A stretch of DNA of 64,000 bases from CAVEFW01 sp964579575 (GTDB taxonomy: Bacteria > Actinomycetota > Coriobacteriia > Coriobacteriales > Eggerthellaceae), in assembly GCA_964579575.1 (NCBI GenBank), contig CAZOGL010000001.1, forward strand, positions 62,001-126,000. The letters run 5' to 3'. Within the stretch, counting starts at the first letter, position 1; the number at the start of each line of letters is the position of its first letter. Under the pieces are notes generated by a model, which saw only the letters and a list, made by a program, of their open reading frames with translations, searched no databases and was not told where the DNA came from. Position numbers and translations under genes: made by a program. This document shows positions 1 to 8,562 of this stretch, piece after piece.

Positions 1-450
1 GGTGACGGGGCGCATGACCGATCCGACGGTGAGGCAGTTGAAATAGTCATCGATGAAGATGAGGACGCCGAGGACGAACGCGGCGAGCTGTGCCCCTGTT
101 CGGGTCTTGAGGTGCTTTGCCGCCCACTTGCCAAACGCCGCAGCGCCACCGGTCGCGTTCACGAGGGCGACCATGATGCCAAGTATGACCAAGAAGAGGA
201 AGATGCCGGCATTGTCTGCGACGGCGTTGATAAGTCCGCCAGTCATGACCTTCTCCCCGGTCTCCGAGTCGACGACGGGGGCTCCGCTGATGATGGTGTC
301 CACGGTGCCTACGGGGTCAAGTCCGGCGACAAGGACGGCGCCGACAATTACGCCGACGAACAAGGAGCTGTACGTCTCCTTCGTGATGAGTGCGAGAACG
401 ATTGCCACAATCGGAGGTAGCAATGCCCAGGCAGTGTTGACAAATTCCAT
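1..450 (-). CDS. NhaC-type Na+/H+ antiporter, N-terminal part (cut by window edge)
   Basis: Only the first 150 codons are present; the gene runs off the left edge. The reading frame starts at an ATG preceded by AAGGGATC. The translation begins MEFVNTAWALLPPIVAIVLA, shows hydrophobic segments at about 8-25, 30-48 and 85-105, and contains FIDDYFNCLTVGSVMRPVT, typical of the NhaC-like antiporter family, which exchanges Na+ for H+ across the cytoplasmic membrane. No partner gene is visible on the cut side. A related amino-acid/cation antiporter of the same ion-transporter superfamily is possible, so the substrate is uncertain. Confidence 0.72.
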   Translation of the reverse strand, partial: MEFVNTAWALLPPIVAIVLALITKETYSSLFVGVIVGAVLVAGLDPVGTVDTIISGAPVVDSETGEKVMTGGLINAVADNAGIFLFLVILGIMVALVNATGGAAAFGKWAAKHLKTRTGAQLAAFVLGVLIFIDDYFNCLTVGSVMRPVT

Positions 451-625
451 AAGATCCCTTCTGTCTCATCGAACTGCTTTGCTATCGGGATTATACGGCT
501 CGATGTTTTTCCGCCGTGCAGAAGGAAGGCGGCGGCACTATTTAGCCGCCAACGCGCAATTTTTGTCGTCATCGGTACAAGGAAGACGGTTCCCCTCAAG
601 GAAAAATCGGGCTGCAGGTTCGATC

Positions 626-700
626 ATCGACGTCGCAAGGGTGACTATCGACGTTGCAAGGGTGCCCATCGATATCGCAAGGTCGACTAACGACGTCCCT
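626..700. repeat. 21-bp imperfect tandem repeat
   Basis: About three and a half copies of a 21-bp unit with core ATCGACGTCGCAAGGGTG start at 626, 647, 668 and 689. The array overlaps the stop codon (687-689) of the EamA transporter gene. The rest of the 451-686 spacer has only a short GGCGGC/GCCGCC inverted repeat near 527-550 and a possible -10 (TATAAT on the minus strand at 490-495) for the antiporter. Confidence 0.8.
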
Positions 701-1556
701 TTAACTTTGTGGGCAAGACCTCCGAGACGATGATGGCCGCGAATATCAAGACAAAACCGAAGAGGATCTTTGCGCTTACGGTCTCGGCCCCCAAGACGAC
801 GCTGAAGAGGACCCCGAAAGGAGACTCAAGGCTGAGCAGCAAGCTTGCGGATGCGGGTGGGACGTTTGCCTGTCCGATGTTTTGGAACAACAGGGCGAGC
901 GCGGTACAGGCGACGGCGAGGTAGGCCAAAGCTCCGGCTTGGGAGAGGTCGAGGGTCACAAGAGGGGAGACGTCGGCCCCGGTTACCAACGCTACGATTG
1001 CCGAGCACAAGGCAACGCCTGCAAACTGCCACATGGTGAGCACATAGATATTACGTCCCTGGCTGAACTTCGACACTATGACGATGTGGATGGCGTAAAA
1101 CACGGCGCAGGCAAGGGTGAGAAGATCCCCGATGTTGACGCCGCCCTCGTTGCCGACACTGACGAACCCGATACCGCAAAAGCAAAGAAGCGCTGCGCCG
1201 ATGTTGAACAGCGTAGGCTTCTTTTTTGTGGCAAACCACGCGAAGAAGGGAACCAAAACGCAATAAGTGCCGGTCAAAAACGCGTTTTTGCCTGGTGTGG
1301 TGTATTGGATGCCGACGGTCTGAAGGTAGTACGCGCAAAAAAGCGCCAACCCGAACAACAGGCCAAACCCGATATGGTCCCTTGTGAGATAGAGCGCGCG
1401 ATGCTTTGCAAATACGAGAGCGAGAAGCACGGCTGCAATGGAGAAACGCACCGTGAGGATGAGGGAAGGATCGAGAAAGTCCGTCGCACCCTTGACGATG
1501 ACGAAGGAGCTTCCCCATATGATGGTGGCAAGAACGATTAACAGGCGGTATTTCAC
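687..1556 (-). CDS. EamA/DMT-family transporter
   Basis: A 289-residue integral membrane protein with about ten hydrophobic segments arranged as two five-helix halves, the usual size and design of the drug/metabolite transporter (EamA) superfamily. It starts at GTG; residues near the start (IIWGSSFVIVKGA) match the first EamA helix signature, and the second half repeats the pattern (LLFQNIGQANVPPASASLL). Such proteins export metabolites or amino acids through the cytoplasmic membrane; the substrate cannot be told. It lies 24 bp downstream of a LysR gene on the same strand, so the two may be co-transcribed and the regulator may control it. Confidence 0.85.
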   Translation of the reverse strand: MKYRLLIVLATIIWGSSFVIVKGATDFLDPSLILTVRFSIAAVLLALVFAKHRALYLTRDHIGFGLLFGLALFCAYYLQTVGIQYTTPGKNAFLTGTYCVLVPFFAWFATKKKPTLFNIGAALLCFCGIGFVSVGNEGGVNIGDLLTLACAVFYAIHIVIVSKFSQGRNIYVLTMWQFAGVALCSAIVALVTGADVSPLVTLDLSQAGALAYLAVACTALALLFQNIGQANVPPASASLLLSLESPFGVLFSVVLGAETVSAKILFGFVLIFAAIIVSEVLPTKLKGRR

Positions 1557-1580
1557 GGTCGATCCAATCAGGTTTGTTCG

Positions 1581-2480
1581 TTAGAGGTTTGCTCGATAGC
1601 CCTTGGGCCATGTGTTGGAGAATCCCTTGGCGATGTTTATGAACTCCTCCACTGCGGGTGAGGGGGACGGGGCAAGGAGCGTGCCGATACCGAAATCGAG
1701 ATAGCGTTGGGGGCTGAGGGGGCGAATCGCGACACGTCCCTGCGCCATCCACTCATCGGCGATGCCGTTACAGCAAAGACAGATACCCAAACCTGCACCT
1801 ACCATGGAAAAGGCCGTGTAGCAATCGGTGGCAGTGAACCGAATATCGGGCTCGATGTTGCGTTGTCGCATGAGGCGCTCCGCAAAGGTCTCCCCCTCGG
1901 GGTGGATGCGGATATAAGGTTGTCCATCGAGCTCGGCGAGAAGGATTGATTGGTGGCGCGTTAAAGGACTGTTTGCCGGAAGCCAGGCAACGAGTTCTTG
2001 GGTTCCCAAGGGGACCCAGTCAAGCTTGTCGTCATTGCTGTGGAGCAGCGCACAGTCGATGGCATGTTGTTCGAGGAGGGAGCGCAAGTGGACGTCACTG
2101 CCCCCTACGATGTTGACTTTGACGCCGGGGAAACGGTCTTCGTACGCGCGGATGACGCCGGGCAGCCAACGGCTCGCGAGGCTGAACAGTGCGCCGACGG
2201 TCAACGTTCCCTCGGCGAGGCCACGAATGCGGGCGCTGGTTTGGTGGATGCGCATGTTGACGTCGGACATCTCTCGAAACAGGGGGAGCAGTTTCAACCC
2301 TTCGTCGGTCGGGGCGACACCAGTGCTGCTTCGCGCTAGGAGAGGAAAGCCGAGTTCGCCCTCAAGTGCATTGATGAGGCGGATGATGCCTGAAGGCGTA
2401 TAGCCAAGCTTTTTCGCCGCGCCCGACATGCTTTGGGTGTCTACTGCGGCGACAAACGCCTCGTAACGATTGATATCCAC
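1581..2480 (-). CDS. LysR-family transcriptional regulator
   Basis: A 299-residue LysR-type regulator. The N-terminal winged helix-turn-helix is visible in residues 1-60 (YEAFVAAVDTQSMSGAAKKL, then SGIIRLINALEGELGFPLL), followed by a periplasmic-binding-like effector domain from about residue 90 (LTVGALFSLASRWLPGVI). The GTG start has GAGGAG about 8 bases upstream. It is divergent from the sodium:solute symporter at 2618 and upstream of the EamA gene; LysR regulators commonly control a divergent neighbour, so the 2481-2617 spacer is the likely operator region. The effector is unknown. Confidence 0.9.
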   Translation of the reverse strand: MDINRYEAFVAAVDTQSMSGAAKKLGYTPSGIIRLINALEGELGFPLLARSSTGVAPTDEGLKLLPLFREMSDVNMRIHQTSARIRGLAEGTLTVGALFSLASRWLPGVIRAYEDRFPGVKVNIVGGSDVHLRSLLEQHAIDCALLHSNDDKLDWVPLGTQELVAWLPANSPLTRHQSILLAELDGQPYIRIHPEGETFAERLMRQRNIEPDIRFTATDCYTAFSMVGAGLGICLCCNGIADEWMAQGRVAIRPLSPQRYLDFGIGTLLAPSPSPAVEEFINIAKGFSNTWPKGYRANL

Positions 2481-2617
2481 TGATGTTCTCCTCGTTTGCT
2501 GAACCCGCCTAGGTTATCACATTTTGTTATATCTTTTATAAATTATCGCAACGCATTGTTTTGGATGGTACCGTACGCCTACTTATTAATTGGCAAAGCG
2601 AAGGAAGGAACCATACA
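2481..2617. promoter_or_regulatory. Divergent spacer between lysR and the symporter
   Basis: A 137-bp AT-rich divergent spacer that probably carries both promoters and a LysR-type T-N11-A operator. The stretch at 2515-2550 is clearly AT-rich (ATCACATTTTGTTAT, then TTTATAAATTATC). No single operator can be fixed by eye. Confidence 0.4.
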
Positions 2618-4273
2618 ATGCTTGCAAAGATTTGCCTCGTCGTCATCTTCTTCGGCGTTGCGATCGGAGTCGGCGTCTATTGTCGCCGTTCCACGTCGAG
2701 TGTCGATGGTTTTGTCCTCGGTGGCAGAAACGTGGGCGCTTGGATGAGCGCGTTCGCCTTTGGCACCAGCTATTTCAGCGCGGTCGTGTTTGTCGGCTAT
2801 GCTGGCCAATTCGGTTGGAAGTACGGTCTCGCTGCGTTTTGGGCCGGACTTGGGAACGCCGTCATCGGTTCGCTCATGGCGTGGTGGATCCTTGGCCCCC
2901 GCACTCGCGAGATGACGCATCGCATTGGCGCGACGACGATGCCGGAGTTCTTTGGTAAGCGCTACAACTCCAAGGCTTTGCGTATCGCTGCCGCAGCGAT
3001 CATCTTCGTCTTCCTGATTCCCTATACCGCGTCTGTCTATAACGGCCTTTCCCGTCTGTTCGGCATGGCTTTCGGATTGCCCTACGAGTGTTGCGTCATA
3101 GCGATGGCCCTTATCACGTGTGTTTACGTCGTCGTTGGCGGCTACATGGCCACCGTTGTCAACGACTTCCTCCAAGGCATCGTGATGCTTGTCGGCATCT
3201 CCGCCGTTGTACTTGCCGTGTTGAACTCCAATGGTGGCTTCATGGAGGCGATGAGTTCCCTGTCGCAGGTTGATGGAGGTACCGGTTTCCAAGGGGTCTT
3301 CACGAGCATGTTCGGACCTGACCCCGCGAACTTGCTCGGCGTCGTCATCCTGACGTCTTTGGGCACGTGGGGCCTCCCGCAAATGATTCAGAAGTTCTAC
3401 GCTATCAAGAAAGGTCCGGCAATCAAGCAGGGAGCCATCATCTCCACGCTCTTTGCCGTGATCGTTTCCGGTGGTTGCTATTTCCTTGGTGGCTTTGGCC
3501 GTCTGTACGGCGACCAGGTAGCGATGCAGGCTGATGGCGTGACGCCGATTTACGACTCCATCGTTCCGACCATGTTGTCCACGCTTCCCGAGTTCTTAAT
3601 CGGTTTGGTTATCGTCTTGGTCTTGTCCGCATCCATGTCTACGCTGGCCGGTCTCGTCCTCAGCAGCTCTTCGACGCTGACGCTCGACCTTATCGAAGGT
3701 AACATCGTCAAGAAGATGAGCGAGAAGAAACGCGTTTTGTACATGCGATTCTTCATCGTTGTGTTCGTCGCCGTCTCCGCCGCCATCGCCTTGGTCCAAT
3801 ACCATTCTGCTATTACGTGGATCGCCCAGCTCATGGGCATTTCTTGGGGCGCGCTATCCGGCGCGTTCATCGGCCCGTACTTGTGGGGCCTTTACAGCGG
3901 CAAGGTTTCCAAGGCTGCTGTTTGGACGAGCTTCGTCTTCGCGGTGTGTCTGACCACCGGTAACATGATCGTCGACCTCGCCGGCCAAACTGCCGCCCTC
4001 CAATCTGTTGTCGCCGGTATCCCCGTCATCTCGTGGGTTTTCGCAAACAGCTTGAACTGCGGCGCGTTTGCCATGCTTGCCTCCATCGTTATCGTTCCGG
4101 TTGTGAGCCTCTTTACCCAAAGCGTTCCCTTCGACGTCAATCCACCGAAGGCCCAAAGCGCCACCGATCGCGAGGTCGAGGAGCAGCTTAAGGCCGCAGG
4201 AGATATTCCCTCGGCTCCTGTGGAGTCTCTCGCACAGGGTGAGACCTCTGAGGCGGTTGGAATAAAAAAGTAG
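2618..4273 (+). CDS. Sodium:solute symporter (SSS family)
   Basis: 551 residues, strongly hydrophobic, about 13 transmembrane segments. The segment GYAGQFGWKYGLAAFWAGLG and the helix pattern match the SSS family (PutP/PanF-like), which imports an organic solute with Na+. I chose the ATG at 2618, not the upstream in-frame ATG at 2561, because AAGGAAGGAA lies about 9 bases upstream and the protein then begins directly with the first helix. It ends in a charged, Glu/Ala-rich cytoplasmic tail. The divergent LysR regulator suggests substrate induction. The substrate (proline, pantothenate, carboxylate) cannot be assigned. Confidence 0.88.
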   Translation: MLAKICLVVIFFGVAIGVGVYCRRSTSSVDGFVLGGRNVGAWMSAFAFGTSYFSAVVFVGYAGQFGWKYGLAAFWAGLGNAVIGSLMAWWILGPRTREMTHRIGATTMPEFFGKRYNSKALRIAAAAIIFVFLIPYTASVYNGLSRLFGMAFGLPYECCVIAMALITCVYVVVGGYMATVVNDFLQGIVMLVGISAVVLAVLNSNGGFMEAMSSLSQVDGGTGFQGVFTSMFGPDPANLLGVVILTSLGTWGLPQMIQKFYAIKKGPAIKQGAIISTLFAVIVSGGCYFLGGFGRLYGDQVAMQADGVTPIYDSIVPTMLSTLPEFLIGLVIVLVLSASMSTLAGLVLSSSSTLTLDLIEGNIVKKMSEKKRVLYMRFFIVVFVAVSAAIALVQYHSAITWIAQLMGISWGALSGAFIGPYLWGLYSGKVSKAAVWTSFVFAVCLTTGNMIVDLAGQTAALQSVVAGIPVISWVFANSLNCGAFAMLASIVIVPVVSLFTQSVPFDVNPPKAQSATDREVEEQLKAAGDIPSAPVESLAQGETSEAVGIKK

Positions 4274-4289
4274 GTTGACCTGGTATTTC

Positions 4290-4324
4290 GAGGGGCCTCC
4301 GAAGTGCGGAGGTCCCTCTTTCTC
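4290..4324 (+). terminator. Rho-independent terminator after the symporter
   Basis: A 12-bp stem (GAGGGGCCTCCG with CGGAGGTCCCTC, one G-U pair) closes an AAGTG loop and is followed by TTTCTC. It lies 16 bp after the symporter stop codon. Confidence 0.85.
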
Positions 4325-4509
4325 GTGTTTGGACGTCTCGTCTGGTGCCTGGATTTTGTGCCTGATGGGTTGTAGAGTCTTTATCCAATTTGTTGCTTTT
4401 TGGGCCGCATTGTGGGTTGAGAGCCTAGAATAGATAAGTTGTAACAATGGATAGGCCTGTGTTTTCTCCGGAATTGTGAGAAACACCTTTTTTGACAGGA
4501 ACAAAATTC

Positions 4510-5664
4510 ATGGCAAATGAGCGACGTTCGCGGCGTGGCGCATCGCAACAGCAGATGTCTCCCGCCCTTACGCAGGAGAGAGGCTCGCAGTATGCTTACG
4601 TCACGCAGGACAGCCTGAAGTACAAGCCCGAAGCGAAAAAGAAGGGGCGCGCAGGCGGTATCGTCCTCGGTTTTTTGATGATCGTGCTGATCGCGGTTGT
4701 CATTGCGGGGACGTGCGTGTTTATCTTCCTCCAAAACATCAACAGCAACCTGCGTGGATCCTACTCCGATGAGCAGATGGATTCCATCCAAGAAAAGCTC
4801 ATCCCCGTCACCAACGTCAACGAACCGTTCTACGTCATGCTTATCGGCTCCGACGCCCGTGCGGACTCCGATGAGATGGGCGCGCGTTCGGACTCCAATA
4901 TTCTCGTGCGTATTGATCCGGTCAACTGGGTCGTCACAATGGTCTCAATTCCCCGTGATACGAAAATCACATACAACGGGTCGACCATGAAGTTCAACTC
5001 TGCGTATTCCTATGGAGGGGCGGGTGGCACCATCGAGGCCGCCAGCGAGTTGTGCGGCGCTTCGATTTCCCATTTCGCGGAAATTGACTTTGATGGTGTC
5101 GTCAACTTGGTTGATACGCTCGGGGGCGTCGAGGTTGACGTTCCGCAGCCTATTAACGATCCCCAGGCAGGTTGGGTCACCATCGACAATGCGGGTCTGC
5201 AAACCCTCGACGGAGCCCAAGCTCTCGTGTTCGCCCGTAGTCGACACTACTATGTGGATGGCGATTTCTCCCGCAGCGCGAACCAGCGCGCATTGATTGA
5301 GGCTATCGTGAAGAAGGTCTTCAGCAAGCCGGTAGGCGATTTGCCTGGCCTTGTTCAGCAGATGTCCTCGTGCGTGTCTACCGATATGGATATCAGCGCC
5401 TTGTACAGTCTCGCCATGCAATACGTCAACTCGGGTAAGTCGATGACGATCTACAGCATCATGGTCCCGTCCACGACCGCCGAGGTCGACGGCGCGTCCT
5501 ACGTCATCGCAAACACCTCCGAGCTTGCTGAGATTATGGCGGTTGTCGACGCTGGTGGCGACCCCAACACAGTTGAGACCTCGGGTACTACGAGCGGCAA
5601 ATTTGAGCATTACGACTATATCGAGGTCGATGAGGACACCGGAACGTATTACTACAGCTACTGA
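4510..5664 (+). CDS. LytR-CpsA-Psr (LCP) family cell-wall ligase
   Basis: 384 residues: a basic, disordered cytoplasmic N-terminus (1-45), one transmembrane segment (about 47-70, VLGFLMIVLIAVVIAGTCVF) and an extracellular LCP domain (about 105-330). LCP hallmarks visible are LIGSDAR, the Arg-rich RSDSNILVRIDP and VSIPRDTKI. LCP enzymes transfer lipid-linked glycopolymers to peptidoglycan or proteins at the outer face of the membrane. The ATG at 4510 was preferred to 4492 because of AGGAAC about 8 bases upstream. The C-terminus (about 365-384) is acidic and Tyr-rich. It appears monocistronic, with terminators on both sides. Confidence 0.9.
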   Translation: MANERRSRRGASQQQMSPALTQERGSQYAYVTQDSLKYKPEAKKKGRAGGIVLGFLMIVLIAVVIAGTCVFIFLQNINSNLRGSYSDEQMDSIQEKLIPVTNVNEPFYVMLIGSDARADSDEMGARSDSNILVRIDPVNWVVTMVSIPRDTKITYNGSTMKFNSAYSYGGAGGTIEAASELCGASISHFAEIDFDGVVNLVDTLGGVEVDVPQPINDPQAGWVTIDNAGLQTLDGAQALVFARSRHYYVDGDFSRSANQRALIEAIVKKVFSKPVGDLPGLVQQMSSCVSTDMDISALYSLAMQYVNSGKSMTIYSIMVPSTTAEVDGASYVIANTSELAEIMAVVDAGGDPNTVETSGTTSGKFEHYDYIEVDEDTGTYYYSY

Positions 5665-5698
5665 GTTCATCTACCGAGCTCGATAGTTGGAAGAAATG

Positions 5699-5730
5699 AA
5701 AAAGGGCAGGCCGCGTGGCTTGCCCTTTTT
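5699..5730. terminator. Bidirectional terminator between the LCP gene and galE
   Basis: A 14-bp stem (AAAAAGGGCAGGCC with GGCTTGCCCTTTTT, one G-U pair) around a GCGT loop. It has a T run on the plus strand and an A run on the other side, so it can serve both convergent genes. The 5731-5837 remainder holds only degenerate TTGTGCC/TTGCGTC-type repeats. Confidence 0.9.
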
Positions 5731-5837
5731 GTGTCCAAGAGACGAGAGGTAGTTCGCAAGGCAAGCCCATTTTTGCGTCTTGCGTTTTGTGCCTCGCGCC
5801 TTGTGCCTTGAGTCGTAGCTTTGTGTCTTGTGAGCCG

Positions 5838-6977
5838 TTACTTGGTGCTGCGGTAGCCGTCAGGGTTGGTGGATTGCCACCTCCAAGAATCTTCGCACAT
5901 CCTTGCAAGATCGTATTCGGCAACCCATCCAAGCTCGTCGCGCGCCTTGTCGCAGGCGGCGTAGTTGGAGGCGATGTCCCCCGCGCGGCGCGGTTTGATA
6001 ACGTAGGGGAGGTCCCGACCGCACGCTTTGCTGAAGGCCCTCACCACATCGAGAACGCTGCTTCCTTTGCCAGTTCCCAAGTTGAAGATACCGACGCCAC
6101 GACGTGAACCGTCCTCTGCCGCCTCGCCTTCGATGCTGCCGATTCCGATGGCGCGACCGGTTCCGACGCGACCTCCCATCCACTTGAGGGCGGCGACATG
6201 CCCACGGGCGAGGTCGACCACGTGGATGTAGTCGCGAACTCCTGTGCCGTCAGGTGTGGGGTAATCATTTCCAAAGATACCTACCGCCTCAAGCTTCCCG
6301 ACGGCGACTTGGGCGACATAAGGGACAAGGTTGTTGGGGATGCCCTTCGGGTCCTCTCCGATGAGGCCGCTGACATGTGCGCCGATGGGGTTGAAGTAAC
6401 GCAGCAGTACGACGTTCCACTCGTTGTCGCCAAGGTAGAGGTCGGTCAGAATCTGCTCAAGCATGCTCTTGGTTTGTCCGTACGGGTTTGTTGCCTGGTG
6501 CTTGGGGCAATCTTCGGTGATGGGGACGAACTCGGGCTCGCCGTACACCGTCGCACTTGAGGAGAAGACGATGTTTTTGCACCCGTGGGCGCGAGCGACA
6601 TCGCAAAGGACGAGTGTGCCTGCGATGTTGTTCCAGTAATACTCGAGCGGCTTCACGACGCTCTCACCGACCGCCTTGAAACCGGCGAAATGGATGATGG
6701 CGTCGATATCGTTTTCTGAAAAGATCTTTTCGACGGCATCCCGATCGAGCATGTTCGCCCGATAGAACGTCATTTGCTTGTCATCGGCGGCGATTCCTGT
6801 GATGGTTCTGACGCGGTCGAGGGCAACCTCGCTGGAGTTTGACAAGTCGTCAAGAACGACGACGCGATAACCGCTGGTGAGAAGCTCGACACAGGTATGG
6901 CTGCCGATGAAGCCGGCACCGCCTGTGACGAGGATGGTAATCGATTGTGGATCCTTGTTTAAAGACTTATTGCTCAT
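5838..6977 (-). CDS. galE: UDP-glucose 4-epimerase
   Basis: A 379-residue short-chain dehydrogenase-type epimerase interconverting UDP-glucose and UDP-galactose for cell-surface glycans. The NAD-binding TGGAGFIGSH is near residue 19, FSSSATVYG follows, and the catalytic YGQTK (YxxxK) is near residue 168. The C-terminal sugar-binding part has FNLGTGKGSSVLDVV. Oddity: about 25 residues (around 274-298, RAIGIGSIEGEAAEDGSRRG) are inserted just before FNLGTG, where GalE proteins normally have a short link, making the protein longer than the usual 330-340 residues. It is a single gene facing the LCP gene. Confidence 0.95.
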   Translation of the reverse strand: MSNKSLNKDPQSITILVTGGAGFIGSHTCVELLTSGYRVVVLDDLSNSSEVALDRVRTITGIAADDKQMTFYRANMLDRDAVEKIFSENDIDAIIHFAGFKAVGESVVKPLEYYWNNIAGTLVLCDVARAHGCKNIVFSSSATVYGEPEFVPITEDCPKHQATNPYGQTKSMLEQILTDLYLGDNEWNVVLLRYFNPIGAHVSGLIGEDPKGIPNNLVPYVAQVAVGKLEAVGIFGNDYPTPDGTGVRDYIHVVDLARGHVAALKWMGGRVGTGRAIGIGSIEGEAAEDGSRRGVGIFNLGTGKGSSVLDVVRAFSKACGRDLPYVIKPRRAGDIASNYAACDKARDELGWVAEYDLARMCEDSWRWQSTNPDGYRSTK

Positions 6978-7074
6978 GGATTCCCCTTGTGTTGCAAAAA
7001 ATATGGTAGACCCATCGTAGCAGTTTGCCGATATCTCAAGAATCGCGGCAGTGGGGCATTTTCCCCAAAAACTG

Positions 7075-7110
7075 AAGCGAGGCCATCTGAGTTAGGAGAT
7101 GGCCTCGCTT
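7075..7110 (-). terminator. Terminator downstream of the hypothetical at 7250-7744
   Basis: A perfect 14-bp inverted repeat (7075-7088 with 7097-7110, arms AAGCGAGGCCATCT and AGATGGCCTCGCTT) with an 8-base loop. On the minus strand it is followed by CAGTTTTTGG, so it most likely ends transcription of the minus-strand gene at 7250-7744. The rest of 6978-7249 is AT-rich (7140-7245), with no gene seen. Confidence 0.75.
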
Positions 7111-7249
7111 ATGAGGAGAGAAGAGAGAGGAGTCCTTTCGGACAAGACCCATAATACTCGTCTATTATTTTTTGTAAAGAATAATCCTTAAGAAACGATA
7201 AATTTTTTTGAGGATATAATTAACGGCACGTTTATTAAAAAATGGGCAA

Positions 7250-7744
7250 TTACTTCGGCTTTGGTTTGTGTCCGAGGCGTTTGAGATGGGCCCATGCGCG
7301 TTGCTTCTCTCCCGGCTCATTGAGCATGCTCGCAAAGTCAATAAAGCCTACTGCGGTTCGTCCGAACAGGCGCGCGGACCCGTTCGTCGGGAATTCGGCG
7401 TGGTAGGCGTGGCTCAATGCGGCTACGGCTTGGGAGTCTGTCGCAATGAGGACAAGGGGGTCGATGGCCTCAATGATGCCGAAGAGCTGTTTCCCGCTGA
7501 GCGTCGTTTGTTTCTGTTCGGCGTCATCGGTGTGTTGCTTGAGCGACACGTAGGTGATGCAGTTTTGTCCGTATTCCAAGGCTTTCGCGCTGGCTTCAAG
7601 GGCTTCGGCTGCCGTCTGCGTGAGGGTTTGGCTGCTTACAACGCACACAGGGCCCGAAAGCAACCCCTCAAGATGGTTTGCATAACGCTCCCAAGCCTCT
7701 TGGGCGGAAAAATAAACGGGGTTACGCTTGTCGAATAATTTCAC
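7250..7744 (-). CDS. Conserved-looking hypothetical protein, 164 aa
   Basis: I do not recognise a named family. The frame stays open far upstream, but I place the start at the GTG at 7744 (VKLFDKRNPVYFS) because AAGGGAAC lies just before it and the upstream extension is the antisense of nikR and its leader. The protein is soluble and mixed alpha/beta; visible blocks are SAQEAWERYANHLEGLL, GPVCVVSSQTLTQ, FGIIEAIDPLVLIATDSQ and LFGRTAVGFIDFASML, ending in a basic KRLGHKPKPK. The block IIEAIDPLVLIATD suggests a nucleotide-fold strand. It is divergent from the small protein/nikR/hypE unit across a 123-bp spacer. Confidence 0.6.
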   Translation of the reverse strand: MKLFDKRNPVYFSAQEAWERYANHLEGLLSGPVCVVSSQTLTQTAAEALEASAKALEYGQNCITYVSLKQHTDDAEQKQTTLSGKQLFGIIEAIDPLVLIATDSQAVAALSHAYHAEFPTNGSARLFGRTAVGFIDFASMLNEPGEKQRAWAHLKRLGHKPKPK

Positions 7745-7800
7745 ACTGTTCCCTTGAAACGATGGTGGAATGGCGTATAACCAATGTATGGAGAACCATA

Positions 7801-7828
7801 ACACGTAATCTTTGGAGAGGTTACGTGT
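7801..7828. promoter_or_regulatory. Inverted repeat upstream of the nikR unit (candidate operator)
   Basis: ACACGTAA (7801-7808) and TTACGTGT (7821-7828) form a perfect 8-bp inverted repeat with a 12-base spacer, in the divergent spacer 40 bp ahead of the small gene at 7868. A second short palindrome, TATGG-AGAA-CCATA, lies just upstream (7787-7800). Either could be a NikR or other repressor site. Neither equals the E. coli NikR half-site GTATGA, so the assignment is by position only. Confidence 0.45.
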
Positions 7829-7867
7829 CTTCGTGAACAACAGCTCGGAGAGAAAAGAGGTTACAAA

Positions 7868-8122
7868 ATGTGCACCAACGGAGTGAACACCGGACAGTTT
7901 GAGCAGATGATCGATCAAATCGATGACCATATCAAACTGGAGCGTCGCTGGGCCCATACCTTGGGTCATCTTGCGGGTGATGCCGGATTCGCCACGACAT
8001 GCGAGAAGTTGCACGAGGCACAACACCTCCTCGATGAGGTCCGTGCGGTCCTCTCGGATGCGAAAGACGCTCTCGAGGATGACGCTGAGGCCGCAAACGG
8101 TGTGACCGTCAGCTTGGTATAA
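7868..8122 (+). CDS. Small helical protein upstream of nikR, 84 aa
   Basis: Not recognised. An acidic, almost all-helical protein (QFEQMIDQIDDHIKLERRW, then CEKLHEAQHLLDEVRAVLSD) with three His and two Cys (positions 2 and 45) that could bind a metal, though no standard motif is present. Its stop codon lies 2 bp before the nikR ATG, so the two are almost certainly translated from one mRNA. Context suggests a role in nickel handling or hydrogenase maturation; that is inference only. Confidence 0.7.
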   Translation: MCTNGVNTGQFEQMIDQIDDHIKLERRWAHTLGHLAGDAGFATTCEKLHEAQHLLDEVRAVLSDAKDALEDDAEAANGVTVSLV

Positions 8123-8124
8123 CC

Positions 8125-8547
8125 ATGTCCCAGGATTTGATGCGCTTCTCGGTTGCAATGCCCGAGAAGTTGCTTATGGACTTCGACCAATATGTCGCTC
8201 GTCGCGGTATCGCGAGGAACCGCAGCGAGGTCGTGCGCGACTTGGTGCGTGAGGCCCTTGTGGAGGAGGAATGCGAGCTTCCTGGTGTCGAGGTGATGGG
8301 GTCGCTCACAATCGTGTACGACCATCATGCGTCGGATCTTCAGGAAAAACTGCATGTCATCCAACATCACAATTTGGAGAACGTTGTGACATCGACACAT
8401 GTCCACATCGACGAACGTTTTTGTCTCGAGGTCATCATTTTGCGTGGCGAGGCGACGGTCGTCCAAGACATCGGCGACACAATTCTAGGAACTAAGGGCG
8501 TCAAGACCGGCAAGCTCGTCCTGACGACGGTAGGCACTCTACATTAA
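8125..8547 (+). CDS. nikR: Nickel-responsive regulator NikR
   Basis: 140 residues. An N-terminal ribbon-helix-helix domain (MRFSVAMPEKLLMDFDQYVA, then RSEVVRDLVREAL) is followed by an ACT-like metal domain with the nickel ligands in place: His in YDHHASDLQEKL, the TSTHVHIDERFCLEV His-x-His and the Cys. NikR represses nickel uptake or nickel-enzyme genes when Ni(II) is bound. It starts 2 bp after the small helical gene and ends 15 bp before hypE, so nickel sensing is coupled to hydrogenase maturation here. Confidence 0.95.
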   Translation: MSQDLMRFSVAMPEKLLMDFDQYVARRGIARNRSEVVRDLVREALVEEECELPGVEVMGSLTIVYDHHASDLQEKLHVIQHHNLENVVTSTHVHIDERFCLEVIILRGEATVVQDIGDTILGTKGVKTGKLVLTTVGTLH

Positions 8548-8562
8548 TACAGAGGGATCGAT

